A stretch of DNA of 20,594 nucleotides from UBA1715 sp036752345 (lineage in GTDB: Bacteria; Bacteroidota; Bacteroidia; Bacteroidales; UBA1715): contig DAIOSV010000042.1 of the NCBI GenBank assembly GCA_036752345.1, positions 1 through 20,594 of the forward strand. The letters are read 5' to 3'. A model generated the notes under the pieces. The model had not been told where the DNA came from. It did no database searches and worked only from the letters and a program-made list of their open reading frames with translations. This document shows, one piece after another, positions 1-8,177 of this stretch. Within the stretch, counting starts at the first letter, position 1, and each line of letters starts with the position of its first letter. The position numbers were made by a program, and so were the translations under genes.

Positions 1-8
1 TAAAACTA

Positions 9-16
9 TACATTTG
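9..16 (+). promoter_or_regulatory. Bacteroidota -7 promoter box for cysK
   Basis: TACATTTG matches the Bacteroidota -7 consensus TAnnTTTG and lies 35 nt before the cysK ATG. The -33 element would fall outside the window, so only half of the promoter can be seen. Confidence 0.5.
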
Positions 17-51
17 TGTAAGAATTCAAGAATAACATAAAACATCGAGCT

Positions 52-984
52 ATGGCAAAGATTTTAAAAACTGCGGACCAACTTATAGGCAAAACTCCTC
101 TTTTGGAGTTTACGCACATTGAAAAAGAACTGAATCTAAAGGCTCACATTATAGCAAAATTGGAATTTCTAAACCCTGCTGGTAGCGTAAAAGACCGTGT
201 TGCTAAAAACATGATTGACGTTGCAGAACGCAGTGGCGAGCTCAAACCGGGTGGCGTAATTATAGAACCAACGTCGGGCAACACCGGCATAGGTTTGGCC
301 TTGATGGGAGCTGCGCGTGGCTATCGAGTTCTCATTGTCATGCCCGACACGATGAGCGTAGAGCGTCGCCAACTCATCAAAGCATACGGCGCTGAGATTG
401 TATTAAGCGAAGGTGCAAAAGGGATGAAAGGCGCTCTAGAAAAAGCGGAAGAAATTAAAGCATCCATTCCCGGCAGCATGATAGCAGGACAGTTTACCAA
501 TCCGGCAAACCCCGAAATTCATCGTCTTACAACCGGCCCGGAAATTTGGGAAGACACCGATGGCAACATTGACATATTCGTAGCGGGCATTGGCACGGGT
601 GGAACTATTACGGGCGTTGGCGAATATTTAAAGTCAAAAAACAGCAACATTACAATTGTTGCCGTAGAACCTGCAAGTTCGCCGTTGCTCAGCAAAGGCG
701 TTGCTGCTCCACACCAAATTCAAGGAATCGGAGCCAATTTTGTACCCGAAATTCTTAACACCAAAATCTACGATGAAATTATCACCGTACAAAATGAAGA
801 TGCATTTGCCATAGGAAAACGCATTGGACAAAAAGAAGGTATCTTGGTAGGTATTTCATCGGGAGCGGCTACATGGGCTGCAATAGAACTAGCAAAACGT
901 CCGGAAAATGCGGGCAAAAACATCGTGGTTCTTTTACCCGACAGCGGCGACAGATATTTATCTACACCAATGTTTGCAGAATAA
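52..984 (+). CDS. cysK: Cysteine synthase A (O-acetylserine sulfhydrylase)
   Basis: This is a cytoplasmic PLP enzyme that makes L-cysteine from O-acetyl-L-serine and sulfide, the last step of cysteine biosynthesis. The 310-residue length is normal for CysK. Visible motifs are the PLP lysine in NPAGSVKDR (K47), the substrate loop PTSGNTG (residues 73-79), the PLP-phosphate loop GTGGT (181-185) and the SSGAA segment (269-273) that contacts the PLP ring nitrogen. The ATG start gives the usual N-terminus, and a -7 box lies 35 nt upstream. The gene stands alone and converges on groEL, with a shared terminator between them. It could be CysM or a CysK paralogue, but the motifs and length fit CysK best. 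Confidence 0.95.
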   Translation: MAKILKTADQLIGKTPLLEFTHIEKELNLKAHIIAKLEFLNPAGSVKDRVAKNMIDVAERSGELKPGGVIIEPTSGNTGIGLALMGAARGYRVLIVMPDTMSVERRQLIKAYGAEIVLSEGAKGMKGALEKAEEIKASIPGSMIAGQFTNPANPEIHRLTTGPEIWEDTDGNIDIFVAGIGTGGTITGVGEYLKSKNSNITIVAVEPASSPLLSKGVAAPHQIQGIGANFVPEILNTKIYDEIITVQNEDAFAIGKRIGQKEGILVGISSGAATWAAIELAKRPENAGKNIVVLLPDSGDRYLSTPMFAE

Positions 985-1027
985 AGAAGCTATTGTTCTC
1001 TGAAATTGAGGCATAGCCACAAATAAA

Positions 1028-1061
1028 AAGCGGTCGAGACTTATAGAAATCTCGGCCGCTT
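1028..1061. terminator. Bidirectional terminator between cysK and groEL
   Basis: A 12-bp stem (1028-1039 pairs with 1050-1061, one G-U wobble) encloses a 10-nt loop. On the minus strand the stem is followed by TTTTTATTTG, a good U-tract for groEL. On the plus strand the tract is weaker (CTCTTTAAT) but usable for cysK. Confidence 0.85.
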
Positions 1062-1087
1062 CTCTTTAATATATGGTTTGAATGATA

Positions 1088-2725
1088 TTACATCATACCG
1101 CCCATACCACCCATGCCCGGAGCACCTGCCGGCATAGCTGGTTCGTCTTTCTTTTCTTCTGCCAAAACGCATTCTGTTGTAAGCATCATTCCTGCAATAG
1201 AAGCAGCGTTTTCAAGTGCTATACGAGTAACTTTTTTCGGGTCAATGATTCCGGCCTTTTTCAAGTCCTCATATTGATCGGTGCGAGCATTGTAACCGAA
1301 GTCACCTTTGCCTTCACGAACTTTTTGTACTACTACAGAACCTTCACCACCAGCGTTTTCAACTATTTGACGAAGTGGTTCTTCAATAGCGCGTTTAATG
1401 ATTAAGATACCAGTAGTTTCGTCATCGTTGGCACCAGTAAGGTTTTCCAAAGCTACTTGAGCACGGATAAGTGCTACACCACCACCAGGGATAATACCTT
1501 CTTCAACAGCTGCACGAGTTGCACTCAAAGCATCGTCTACGCGGTCTTTCTTTTCTTTCATTTCAACTTCGGTAGTTGCACCAACGTACAACACAGCTAC
1601 ACCACCTGCCAATTTAGCAAGACGTTCTTGCAACTTCTCTTTGTCATAGTCAGATGTGCTTGTTTGAATTTGTGCTTTGATTTGTGCGGCGCGAGCATCA
1701 ATTGCTGCTTTTTCGCCTTTACCACCAATCACCGTTGTATTTTCTTTGTTGATGGTGATTTTCTCACATTGACCAAGTTGTTCTATGGTTGTAGTGTCAA
1801 GTTTCAAACCAACTTCTTCGCTGATAACAGTACCACCAGTTAAGATAGCAATGTCTTGTAACATTTCTTTACGACGATCGCCGAAACCAGGAGCTTTTAC
1901 TGCAGCAATACGCAATGAGCCACGAAGTTTGTTCAATACCAAACCGGTAAGAGCTTCTCCGTCAACATCTTCAGCAATCAACAACAATGGTTTGTTTGTT
2001 TGCAATGTTGCTTCAAGAACCGGCATAATTTCTTTCATTGAAGAAATTTTCTTGTCGTAAATCAAGATGAAAGGATTGTCAAGAACAGTCTCCATTTTTT
2101 CAGTATTTGTTACGAAATATGGAGAAATGTATCCACGGTCGAATTGCATACCTTCAACAACTGCTACGGTTGTTTGAGTTCCTTTTGCTTCTTCTACAGT
2201 GATAACACCTTCTTTTTTCACTTTCTTCATTGCTTCGGCAATCAATTTACCGATTTCTTCATCGTTGTTGGCAGAAATACGAGCAACTTGTTCTACTTTC
2301 TCACCTTCAACGGTAACTTGTTCTGCTTGTGCATTCAAGTTAGCAACAACTGCGCTTACAGCCTTGTCTATACCGCGTTTCAAATCCATTGGATTTGCTC
2401 CGGCAGCAACGTTTTTAAGACCTACGCTTACGATTGCTTGAGCAAGTACGGTAGCCGTAGTTGTTCCGTCTCCGGCGTTGTCATTGGTGCGAGAAGCAAC
2501 TTCTTTTACCATTTGAGCGCCCATGTTTTCGAATGCGTCAGAAAGTTCAATTTCTTTTGCTACAGTAACACCATCTTTGGTTACTTGTGGAGCACCAAAT
2601 TTTTTTTCAATCACAACATTACGACCTTTAGGACCTAATGTTACTTTAACTGCATTTGCCAATGCGTCAACGCCTTTCTTCAAAGAATCGCGAGCATCAA
2701 TATTAAATTTAATTTCTTTTGCCAT
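1088..2725 (-). CDS. groEL: Chaperonin GroEL (Hsp60)
   Basis: GroEL forms the double-ring ATP-driven folding chamber that works with GroES in the cytoplasm. The 545-residue length is typical. The N-terminus MAKEIKFNIDAR, the ATP site GDGTTT (residues 85-90), the apical-domain sequence around ISPYFVTN, and the flexible C-terminal tail rich in Gly and Met (ending GMGGMGGMM) are all present. The gene begins 21 nt after groES ends, so the two are one operon. The stop is followed by a bidirectional terminator. Several long open frames on the opposite strand inside this gene are coding shadows. Confidence 0.99.
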   Translation of the reverse strand: MAKEIKFNIDARDSLKKGVDALANAVKVTLGPKGRNVVIEKKFGAPQVTKDGVTVAKEIELSDAFENMGAQMVKEVASRTNDNAGDGTTTATVLAQAIVSVGLKNVAAGANPMDLKRGIDKAVSAVVANLNAQAEQVTVEGEKVEQVARISANNDEEIGKLIAEAMKKVKKEGVITVEEAKGTQTTVAVVEGMQFDRGYISPYFVTNTEKMETVLDNPFILIYDKKISSMKEIMPVLEATLQTNKPLLLIAEDVDGEALTGLVLNKLRGSLRIAAVKAPGFGDRRKEMLQDIAILTGGTVISEEVGLKLDTTTIEQLGQCEKITINKENTTVIGGKGEKAAIDARAAQIKAQIQTSTSDYDKEKLQERLAKLAGGVAVLYVGATTEVEMKEKKDRVDDALSATRAAVEEGIIPGGGVALIRAQVALENLTGANDDETTGILIIKRAIEEPLRQIVENAGGEGSVVVQKVREGKGDFGYNARTDQYEDLKKAGIIDPKKVTRIALENAASIAGMMLTTECVLAEEKKDEPAMPAGAPGMGGMGGMM

Positions 2726-2746
2726 AATATAGAATGATTTTAAAAA

Positions 2747-3025
2747 TTACAATATAAGGAGTATATCCGATTGAGAAAGAATAAGGTATTTTTCATCGTT
2801 GTGGCTTACTTCTGTGCCGGCATATTTACCGTAAAGAACAGTGTCGCCAACTACAACTTCCATTTCCTCATCTTTTTTTGCTTTACCAACGGCAATAACT
2901 TTGCCTTGAAGAGGTTTTTCTTTTGCTGAATCAGGAAGAATGATTCCAGAAACAGTTTTTTCTTCTGCAGCAATCGGTTCTACAAGAACTTTACCTGCAA
3001 GTGGTCTACCTTTAAATTCTGCCAT
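2747..3025 (-). CDS. groES: Co-chaperonin GroES (Hsp10)
   Basis: GroES is the heptameric lid of the GroEL chamber. It is 92 residues long, as expected. The mobile-loop region that docks on GroEL is visible at about residues 17-33 (EEKTVSGIILPDSAKEK), and the C-terminal half has the usual VGDTVLYGKYAGTEV core. It is the first gene of the groES-groEL operon. No CIRCE element (TTAGCACTC-N9-GAGTGCTAA) is visible upstream, so HrcA control is not supported by the sequence. Confidence 0.98.
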   Translation of the reverse strand: MAEFKGRPLAGKVLVEPIAAEEKTVSGIILPDSAKEKPLQGKVIAVGKAKKDEEMEVVVGDTVLYGKYAGTEVSHNDEKYLILSQSDILLIL

Positions 3026-3069
3026 AGTATTTTTATATTTTTAAGTTAAACTTGTTTTGATTTGCGCAA

Positions 3070-3077
3070 CAAATGTC
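3070..3077 (-). promoter_or_regulatory. Possible -7 box upstream of groES
   Basis: On the minus strand the sequence reads GACATTTG, one mismatch from TAnnTTTG, 44 nt before the groES start. No clear TTTG-like -33 element is found at the expected spacing, so this is only a weak candidate. The rest of the 133-nt leader holds nothing else I recognise. Confidence 0.25.
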
Positions 3078-3148
3078 ACATTTTGTGCCAATTGTTTTTC
3101 GTGAAAAAATGGCAGTATTTCTTTCTCTTTTGAAATAACAACTGTCAT

Positions 3149-3191
3149 AAAAAAACAAAAAGTGTCAATATTTACGACATATTGACACTTT
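3149..3191 (-). terminator. Intrinsic terminator after secG
   Basis: A perfect 13-bp stem (3159-3171 with 3179-3191) and a 7-nt loop are followed on the minus strand by TTGTTTTTTT. It lies 23 nt after the secG stop and ends the sigma-54 activator/lptE/TPR/secG operon before groES begins. Confidence 0.93.
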
Positions 3192-3214
3192 CTAGTATGT
3201 ATAAAAAATAAATC

Positions 3215-3529
3215 TTATTTCTTTTGTTGTATGTCTTCTGCTGTTTTAACATCAGCTGGAACATTCATTTGTACTGTAGGAGCATTGTCTTCAAACATTG
3301 AATGAGATTCTTCAACGCGTGTAGTTGGGGTAAGTGCAGTAAGAACAATACATAGAACAACTAATGCACCTGCGAGTGACCATGTTGCTTTTTCCACAAA
3401 ATCGGTAGTGCGAGCAACACCCATTTCATAGCGAGAAGACATAAGACCACCACCTTTTGAATTTTGAATTAATACTACAGCAACAAGTAGAATACTTACG
3501 ATTATTAGTAACACATTAACTATTATCAT
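3215..3529 (-). CDS. secG: Preprotein translocase subunit SecG
   Basis: SecG is the small accessory subunit of the SecYEG inner-membrane protein-export channel. The protein has 104 residues and two hydrophobic spans (about 2-22 and 52-72) separated by the diagnostic cytoplasmic loop QNSKGGGLMSS, followed by a short polar tail ending QQKK. It starts at the ATG that gives MIIVNVLL, 7 nt after the upstream TPR gene stops, so it is the last gene of the operon. A strong terminator follows. Confidence 0.95.
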   Translation of the reverse strand: MIIVNVLLIIVSILLVAVVLIQNSKGGGLMSSRYEMGVARTTDFVEKATWSLAGALVVLCIVLTALTPTTRVEESHSMFEDNAPTVQMNVPADVKTAEDIQQKK

Positions 3530-3536
3530 ACCTCTG

Positions 3537-5210
3537 TTATTTTTTTAAGTTCTTTACTTCTGAAATTCGGTTCGCAAAGTAAATACTTTTTTGTGGATAT
3601 TTCAAACTTAATTTTTCATATATATCAATTGCCTTGTCAAAAAGGCGTTGAGAAACATATATCTTGGCCATTGTCTCTGTCACAACTTCTTGAGATTCGA
3701 CATTGGTTTTCGCGTAATTTTCGGGAAGTTTGTCTTCTTGAGAATATTCGCCCATCCACGAAGAATCTAATTTTGGCATTCTCGGATCTTCTACTATGAA
3801 TTGATTTATCAATTCCATTGCAGAAGGATGCGTTTGCTTTTGTGAACGTTCAAACCAATCATGAGTTTCTTTCTCTTCCTGCGAAACGGGTTCGGTTTCA
3901 ACTTCAAATGCAACCTGTGGAGCTTCCTCTATTATTGGCTCTGCAGGTTTTTCTTGAATTGGTTCTTCGTGAGATTCTTGTTCTGTTTCAAGTTGAATTT
4001 CGACATATTCCGAACTCTGTGCCGGTTGTGGTTTGGAGTTTGCGCCATCGCTAAGTAATTCAGTAAAATCAATAACAGAGGGAGCTACTTCCTCTGGCTC
4101 TTCAACGTGTGACACGATTCCTGCTGAAAAATCAAATATTTCGTTTTCGCCAGCGGTCGATTTCGATTCCTCTTGTTCATTGATTTGAGGTTGAGGTTCA
4201 GGCTGTTCTTGCGCTTGAGGCTCTTGTTCAACTTGGTTTTCTTCTTGAGGTTGTGTTTGCGCTTGAACTTCTTCTTCAGTTTGATGCTCTTCTTGAATTT
4301 GCTCTTGTATCTGAGGTTCAGGCTGCTCTTGTGCTTGAGTTTGTATTTGAGGTTCTTCTTTTGGTTGTTCCTCCGCTTTCATGGCTTGATATTTTTTCAA
4401 AATCATATCTGCCAATGATTCTTTTGGAGTCGATTCTTCTTTTGGTGCAACTTTCGGTTGTTCTACAATTGGAGGAACATATGCTGCAACTTCTGGAATT
4501 TGTTGTTCTTGAACAGGTTCTGCAACTGGCTCAGGTTGAACTTCGGGTTCTTGTTCTACTATAGGAGGAATAACTTCTTCGGCTGCAACTTCAGCAACTG
4601 GTTCTTCTTGTATAGGCTCTGCAATTTGTTCGGGTTGAATTTCCGGTTCTTTTTCTACAACGGGAGAAGCAACTTCTTCTACTGTCGCTTCTGGAACTTT
4701 TTCTTCTTGAACTAGTTCTGCTATTGGTTCGGGTTGAACTTCCGGTTCTTCTTCTACTACTGGAGAAACGACATCTTCTGCAATCGCTTCTGGAACTTCT
4801 TCTTGAACAGGTTCTACAATTTGTTCGGGTTGAACTTCCAGTTCTTTTTCTACTACTGGAGAAACAACTTCTTCTGCTACTACTTCTGAAACTTGCGCTT
4901 CTTGTACCGGTTCTGCGACTGGCTCGGGTTGAACTTCCGGTTGCTCTGCTACAACAGGCGTAGCAACTTCCGATGTTTGTGTATCAGTTATTAATTCGAA
5001 CAACTTTTTACGACTAATGGCATACGTGGCTGTTACCTTTAAAACTCGCTCATATTTTTCGTTGGCATTGTCTTTCAAGCCTTTGGTGTAGAGCAATCGG
5101 GCTGTCTGGAAATATGGATAGTCATCAACCAAATCCAGCAACTTCCTTGTGTCGGAAGGCGACAGAAGTGTTGGATTTTCTATGTATTGTTGTAGTTGTT
5201 TCTTATTCAT
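3537..5210 (-). CDS. Repeat-rich TPR-like protein next to secG
   Basis: This is a 557-residue protein of unknown function. Three parts are visible. Residues 1-80 form a helical N-terminal region (RKLLDLVDDYPYFQTARLLY). Residues 86-350 are very acidic and low in complexity, made of five imperfect repeats of about 33 residues and then a Q/E-rich stretch (279-350). The last about 50 residues resemble one tetratricopeptide unit (AKIYVSQRLFDKAIDIYEKL). There is no signal peptide or membrane span, so a cytoplasmic location is inferred. It lies 6 nt after lptE and 7 nt before secG, so it is co-transcribed with both. As I recall, Bacteroidales genomes often carry a TPR-annotated gene at this place, which suggests an envelope-related or scaffolding role, but the function is not shown here. 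Confidence 0.85.
   Translation of the reverse strand: MNKKQLQQYIENPTLLSPSDTRKLLDLVDDYPYFQTARLLYTKGLKDNANEKYERVLKVTATYAISRKKLFELITDTQTSEVATPVVAEQPEVQPEPVAEPVQEAQVSEVVAEEVVSPVVEKELEVQPEQIVEPVQEEVPEAIAEDVVSPVVEEEPEVQPEPIAELVQEEKVPEATVEEVASPVVEKEPEIQPEQIAEPIQEEPVAEVAAEEVIPPIVEQEPEVQPEPVAEPVQEQQIPEVAAYVPPIVEQPKVAPKEESTPKESLADMILKKYQAMKAEEQPKEEPQIQTQAQEQPEPQIQEQIQEEHQTEEEVQAQTQPQEENQVEQEPQAQEQPEPQPQINEQEESKSTAGENEIFDFSAGIVSHVEEPEEVAPSVIDFTELLSDGANSKPQPAQSSEYVEIQLETEQESHEEPIQEKPAEPIIEEAPQVAFEVETEPVSQEEKETHDWFERSQKQTHPSAMELINQFIVEDPRMPKLDSSWMGEYSQEDKLPENYAKTNVESQEVVTETMAKIYVSQRLFDKAIDIYEKLSLKYPQKSIYFANRISEVKNLKK
4470..4955 (-). repeat. Five tandem ~99-bp coding repeats
   Basis: Residues 86-247 of the TPR-like protein consist of five consecutive imperfect units of 31-33 residues, starting at residues 86, 119, 151, 184 and 217. 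Each carries the core EVQPE(P/Q) followed by E(P/L)(V/I)QE and a PP or SP end. They are diverged but clearly homologous, as expected for repeat expansion by slippage or unequal exchange. Confidence 0.9.
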
Positions 5211-5216
5211 AATTGT

Positions 5217-5717
5217 TTACCAATTAGCAACACTTTCCATAAAAATTGATTCGATTATTTCATCTGAAATTTCTTTAATCAAAGCATCTTCAACGTCCGA
5301 TAGGCTTGTTGTGGCATCAAAATCGCGATACGCAGAAAAGGTTTTCTCAAAATTCTGTTTTTCGTCGGTTTTATTCACAAATTTAATTGTTACTCCAATA
5401 GTTAAACGCGTCTGCGCTGCCAACTGACTTGCTGTCACTCCCTGATATGAGGTACTGTAGTCGGTTATACTTCCCGAAAATTGCAAATCGGCATTCGACG
5501 AAACCAGCGACAAACCGGCAGACGAACGGAATTTATCTTTCAGTCCTTCCGTAAACACGTCACTCAACGTGGCTTGTTTGTTAGCTGCGTGATTGGCTAT
5601 ATACGATACTGAAAAGGTTTTCACATCGGGCGAAATTGACGCACCCGACAAAGAATAGTTTACAGAACATGCTGTAACACCACAAACCACCAATATCAGC
5701 AAGATAAGTTTTTTCAC
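5217..5717 (-). CDS. lptE: LptE-family outer-membrane lipoprotein
   Basis: LptE plugs the LptD barrel that inserts lipopolysaccharide into the outer membrane. The 166-residue protein begins with a lipoprotein signal (MKKLILLILVVCGVTAC, lipid-bearing Cys17), followed by YSLSGASISPDVKTFSVSYIAN, the opening I associate with Bacteroidota LptE proteins. The start codon is GTG and shares one base with the upstream stop (TAGTG), so translation is probably coupled to the sigma-54 activator. The gene lies 6 nt before the TPR gene. LptE is poorly conserved, so the family call rests on the N-terminus, the size and the context. Confidence 0.85.
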   Translation of the reverse strand: MKKLILLILVVCGVTACSVNYSLSGASISPDVKTFSVSYIANHAANKQATLSDVFTEGLKDKFRSSAGLSLVSSNADLQFSGSITDYSTSYQGVTASQLAAQTRLTIGVTIKFVNKTDEKQNFEKTFSAYRDFDATTSLSDVEDALIKEISDEIIESIFMESVANW

Positions 5718-6985
5718 TATAATTCGTATTCTTTTATTTTCCTATAAAGTGTTCGTTCAGAAATTCCTAATTCTTTGGCAGCAAGTTTTCGTTTCCCGTT
5801 CCATTTTTGCAAAGCTTTTTTTATAAAAGCCATTTCATTGTTGGTAAGCGAAAGCGATTCTTCTTTAATTTCTTGTGTGTCAATTATATGCGAATCATTT
5901 CGTTGTTTTGCCAAATGAGGTGTTTGCACCGTTGGCGTTACAATATTTATTGGAGCAGAATCTTCCGATACGTTTACGGTTTCTTCACCAAAATATTTGT
6001 CATCGGCAGATTGCTCCACGTCGTTTATCACGGTTGTGTTGGAATACTGCGCTCCATTTTGAATAACGCCGTTCACTAATTTTTTCAAATCGTCCATGTC
6101 CTTTTTCATGTCGAACATCAATTTGAAAAGAATTTCGCGTTCCGAAGCGTACGTGGATTCGGCTGCCGACGGATTTATTGCAGGCAAATGTGATTTTCCG
6201 TAATCAGGCAAATATTTCTTCATATCTTCAGCCGAAACAACTGGGCCATCTTCCAACATGGCTATTTGCTCCGATACATTCTTCAACTGACGAATATTTC
6301 CCGGCCAGCGATATGTAATCAACAACGTTTTGGCTGATTCATCTAAATCAATGCGAGGACGACGATATTGCTCGGCGGTTTCGTTTGCAAATTTGCGGAA
6401 CAACACATAAATGTCGTCCTGGCGGTCGCGAAGCGGCGGAATAGTAATAGGAACGGTATTTAAGCGGTAATATAAATCTTCGCGGAATTTCCCGTGTTCT
6501 ATTGCTTTCTGCAAATTCACATTGGTAGCAGCCACCATGCGCACATCGGTTTTCTGTACCTTTGAAGCACCAACGGGAATAAATTCTCCCGACTCCAACA
6601 CACGAAGCAAACGCGACTGCGTAGATTTTGGCAATTCGCCTACTTCGTCAAGAAAAATGGTACCACCATTTACTGTTTCAAAATATCCCTTGCGGTCGCC
6701 AACAGCACCGGTGAACGAGCCTTTTACGTGTCCAAAAAGTTCGGAGTCAATAGTTCCTTCAGGAATTGCGCCACAGTTGATGGCAATATATGGTTTGTCT
6801 TTTCGTAGACTATTTTTATGAATAATTTGGGAAAACGCTTCTTTACCAACACCACTTTCTCCACAAATCAATACAGAAAGATTCGTCGGAGCAATTTGCA
6901 AGGCAATCTCAACCGCGTTGTTCAAGCGAGGTGAGTTTCCTATGATTCCCAAATTTTGTTTAACCGACTGAACCCTATTATCCAT
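5717..6985 (-). CDS. Sigma-54-dependent transcriptional activator (AAA+ and Fis HTH)
   Basis: This bacterial enhancer-binding protein uses ATP hydrolysis to open sigma-54 RNA polymerase promoters. The 422 residues comprise an AAA+ domain beginning near residue 14 with Walker A GESGVGKE (42-49), the sigma-54 contact loop GSFTGA (89-94, the serine variant of GAFTGA) and Walker B TIFLDE (109-114), a variable linker, and a C-terminal Fis-type helix-turn-helix (LAAKELGISERTLYRKI). There is no receiver or GAF domain ahead of AAA+, so the input signal is unknown. The frame stays open for 28 more codons upstream, but ATG 6985 is chosen because a TACCTTTG promoter box lies 14 nt ahead of it and the family homology begins there. 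It heads the lptE-TPR-secG operon. Confidence 0.93.
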   Translation of the reverse strand: MDNRVQSVKQNLGIIGNSPRLNNAVEIALQIAPTNLSVLICGESGVGKEAFSQIIHKNSLRKDKPYIAINCGAIPEGTIDSELFGHVKGSFTGAVGDRKGYFETVNGGTIFLDEVGELPKSTQSRLLRVLESGEFIPVGASKVQKTDVRMVAATNVNLQKAIEHGKFREDLYYRLNTVPITIPPLRDRQDDIYVLFRKFANETAEQYRRPRIDLDESAKTLLITYRWPGNIRQLKNVSEQIAMLEDGPVVSAEDMKKYLPDYGKSHLPAINPSAAESTYASEREILFKLMFDMKKDMDDLKKLVNGVIQNGAQYSNTTVINDVEQSADDKYFGEETVNVSEDSAPINIVTPTVQTPHLAKQRNDSHIIDTQEIKEESLSLTNNEMAFIKKALQKWNGKRKLAAKELGISERTLYRKIKEYEL

Positions 6986-6999
6986 TGTAAAAAATTTCT

Positions 7000-7007
7000 C
7001 AAAGGTA
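7000..7007 (-). promoter_or_regulatory. -7 promoter box for the sigma-54 activator operon
   Basis: The minus strand reads TACCTTTG, a full match to TAnnTTTG, 14 nt before the chosen ATG at 6985. It supports that start over the longer open frame. No convincing -33 TTTG is seen. Confidence 0.45.
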
Positions 7008-7064
7008 AAAAATTTATTGGAGTTGATAATAGCGAATGGAATTTTATGTAATACGATAAAAGTG

Positions 7065-7072
7065 TACATTTG
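7065..7072 (+). promoter_or_regulatory. -7 promoter box for the Gfo/Idh/MocA gene
   Basis: TACATTTG matches TAnnTTTG and lies 32 nt before the ATG at 7105. It is divergent from, and about 60 bp away from, the box of the sigma-54 activator operon. No clear -33 box is visible. Confidence 0.5.
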
Positions 7073-7104
7073 CTTTCGTACATTAATCTAAAAACTACCA
7101 AATA

Positions 7105-8076
7105 ATGAACATAGGAATAGTGGGTGCAGGTTGGATTGCCGAAAAAATGGCACACACCCTTTCAAAATTAGATGGCTTTGAAACGTATGCCATCGCATCG
7201 CGCGACTTAGAAAAAGCAAAGACATTTGCCTCAAAATGTGGCGTCACCAAAGCGTATGGCTCGTACAAAGAATTGATTGACGATCCAAATGTAGAACTTG
7301 TGTATGTGGCAACGCCCCACTCACACCATTTTGAACATGCCTCGATGGCTATCGAAGCCGGCAAACCGGTACTCTGCGAAAAAGCATTTACCGCAAACGC
7401 TCGTGAGGCAGAGGCATTGCTCAATCTTGCACATAAAAAAGCCGTATTTATTACCGAAGCCATTTGGACCAGATATATGCCATTGTCGCTCAAAATCAAA
7501 GAGTTGCTTGACAATGGATCAATTGGACGTTTGCGCTTGCTCAATGCAAGTTTGTGCTATGCCTTGGAACACAAACAACGAATTATGGACCCGGCTCTTT
7601 GCGGCGGTGCGTTGCTCGACGTGGGCGTGTATTGCCTCAATTTTGCAAGAATGTATTTTGGCGGTGATATTGCAAACACCTCATCGTTTCACATCAATAG
7701 CGAGAGCGGCGTTGATTTGTACGAAACAATTTGCATGACCTATGCCGACGGACGCATTGCAAACCTTCAATCCGGAGCAATTTGCCGGTGCAATCGTGAG
7801 GGAGTAATTTGTGGCGACGAGGGCTACCTTGTGGTTGATAACATTAATTGTCCCGAAAAAGTCACCGTTTACGATGCAGGCTACAACGCCACAGCAGAAT
7901 ATCTACGTCCCGAAAATCAAATTTCCGGCTATGAATATCAAGTATTGGCGTGCCGTGACGCTCTCGAAAAAGGCGAATTGGAAACTCCATTTATGCCGCA
8001 CCAAGAAACACTCAACGTAATGCGTCAAATGGATGCCTTGCGCAAAGAGTGGGGCGTGAAATATCCGATGGATTGA
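7105..8076 (+). CDS. Gfo/Idh/MocA-family NAD(P)-dependent oxidoreductase
   Basis: This is a 323-residue cytoplasmic oxidoreductase. The N-terminal Rossmann fold begins with GIVGAGWIA (residues 4-12) for NAD(P) binding, and the family EK signature appears as CEKAF (E92-K93, with Ala in place of the usual Pro). The C-terminal alpha/beta substrate domain includes GGALLDVGVYCLNFARMYFG. The layout resembles the trans-1,2-dihydrobenzene-1,2-diol dehydrogenase-like branch, often annotated as sugar or cyclitol dehydrogenases. The natural substrate cannot be read from the sequence. The gene is a single unit, divergent from the sigma-54 activator and about 100 bp upstream of the metal module; I find no terminator hairpin after it. 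Confidence 0.9.
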   Translation: MNIGIVGAGWIAEKMAHTLSKLDGFETYAIASRDLEKAKTFASKCGVTKAYGSYKELIDDPNVELVYVATPHSHHFEHASMAIEAGKPVLCEKAFTANAREAEALLNLAHKKAVFITEAIWTRYMPLSLKIKELLDNGSIGRLRLLNASLCYALEHKQRIMDPALCGGALLDVGVYCLNFARMYFGGDIANTSSFHINSESGVDLYETICMTYADGRIANLQSGAICRCNREGVICGDEGYLVVDNINCPEKVTVYDAGYNATAEYLRPENQISGYEYQVLACRDALEKGELETPFMPHQETLNVMRQMDALRKEWGVKYPMD

Positions 8077-8135
8077 GCAAAAACGTCGGAAAATAAAGTT
8101 TTGTTTTTTGAAATTTAGTTACAATTTTTTCTTCC

Positions 8136-8143
8136 TACTTTTG
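8136..8143 (+). promoter_or_regulatory. -7 promoter box for the heavy-metal operon
   Basis: TACTTTTG matches TAnnTTTG, 34 nt before the ATG of the HMA chaperone gene, in an AT-rich 101-bp intergenic stretch. A clear -33 TTTG at a 19-20 nt spacing is lacking. Confidence 0.45.
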
Positions 8144-8177
8144 TTATACAAAAAGGAATTTTTAAAATCAACACACT

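Noticed and set aside
2144..2638. Long open frames opposite groEL, and similar ones opposite the TPR-like gene at 4173-4963
   Set aside because: They are coding shadows: Cys/Phe-rich or Leu/Val-rich compositions with no start signals, on the non-coding strand of clearly real genes.
3026..3158. CIRCE element or sigma-54 -24/-12 promoter upstream of groES
   Set aside because: No TTAGCACTC-type inverted repeat is present, and the TTGGCAC-like stretch lacks a GC at the right distance for the -12 element.
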